Assembly: GCA_964386435.1 (NCBI GenBank)
Contig: CAYLSV010000106.1
Coordinates: 1 to 11,281, forward strand
Reading direction: 5' to 3'
Source: CAYLSV01 sp964386435
GTDB lineage: Bacteria > Planctomycetota > Phycisphaerae > Tepidisphaerales > Tepidisphaeraceae
DNA length: 11,281 nt
Shown here: positions 11,210 through 11,281 of the stretch, piece by piece
Layout of the letters: the number at the start of each line of letters is the position of its first letter
Numbering within the stretch: position 1 is the first letter of the stretch
Notes under the pieces: model-generated
The model's input: the letters and a program-made list of their open reading frames with translations, nothing else
Told to the model about the DNA's origin: nothing
Databases searched by the model: none
Program-made: the position numbers and the translations under genes

Positions 11210-11281
11210 CGGGCGTTGAACCTTAACATCTCGTGATCTCTTGGGGTAGCCGTCGAGCTTGCTCGGCGCGTTCGGTCGGAC
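11210..11281. other. Non-coding tail with a small inverted repeat
   Basis: After the last stop codon I see no gene. CGAGC (11254-11258), TT, GCTCG (11261-11265), flanked by GCC and GC, is a short palindrome. No U-run follows on either strand, so a terminator is not supported. Confidence 0.35.

Overview
The window is a stretch of high-GC bacterial chromosome. The left 9.4 kb, all on the minus strand, is a fused S10-spc ribosomal protein operon. Read in the direction of transcription (right to left), the order is S10, L3, L4, L23, L2, S19, L22, S3, L16, L29, S17, L14, L24, L5, S14, S8, L6, L18 and the start of S5, which runs off the left edge. This order is canonical for bacteria. The phylum is less certain. 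The GC richness, the zinc-free short S14, the long Gly/Arg-rich extension on S5 and the 'text-like' intergenic heptamer repeats make me favour a planctomycete-type (PVC) organism, but this is inference. A run of ten Ns shows that the source is a draft assembly.

The operon is not tightly packed everywhere. Several junctions are 9-15 nt, with the upstream stop codon overlapping or adjoining the Shine-Dalgarno (SD) sequence (L2-S19, L22-S3, L16-L29). Four junctions are 73-88 nt (S14-S8, L24-L14, L14-S17, L2-L23). Each of these four is filled by the same architecture: a run of 7-nt units followed by the complementary units, giving a period-7 palindrome. In the L24, L14 and S8 leaders the terminal unit reads AAAGGAC on the minus strand and sits exactly 9 nt before the start codon, so the repeat appears to supply the ribosome-binding site. 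A looser fifth copy lies in front of the unrelated aminotransferase gene.

The S10 end looks regulated. Upstream of rpsJ there is a plausible promoter (TTGACG, 16 nt, TATCCT). A leader of about 160 nt follows, with a perfect 8-bp hairpin at its predicted 5' end, a GC-rich hairpin followed by U5 (attenuator-like), and two to three further hairpins, the last overlapping the SD region. A second terminator-like hairpin with U5 lies 15 nt after the rpsJ stop, followed by 250-300 nt of hairpin-rich non-coding DNA before rplC. S10 may therefore be uncoupled from L3 and later genes.

To the right, on the plus strand, are a class I/II PLP-dependent aminotransferase (380 aa, all key residues present) and an overlapping small Trp-rich conserved hypothetical protein that contains the N gap. 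These two probably form their own operon, divergent from rpsJ. I see no tRNA, rRNA, CRISPR array or insertion sequence.
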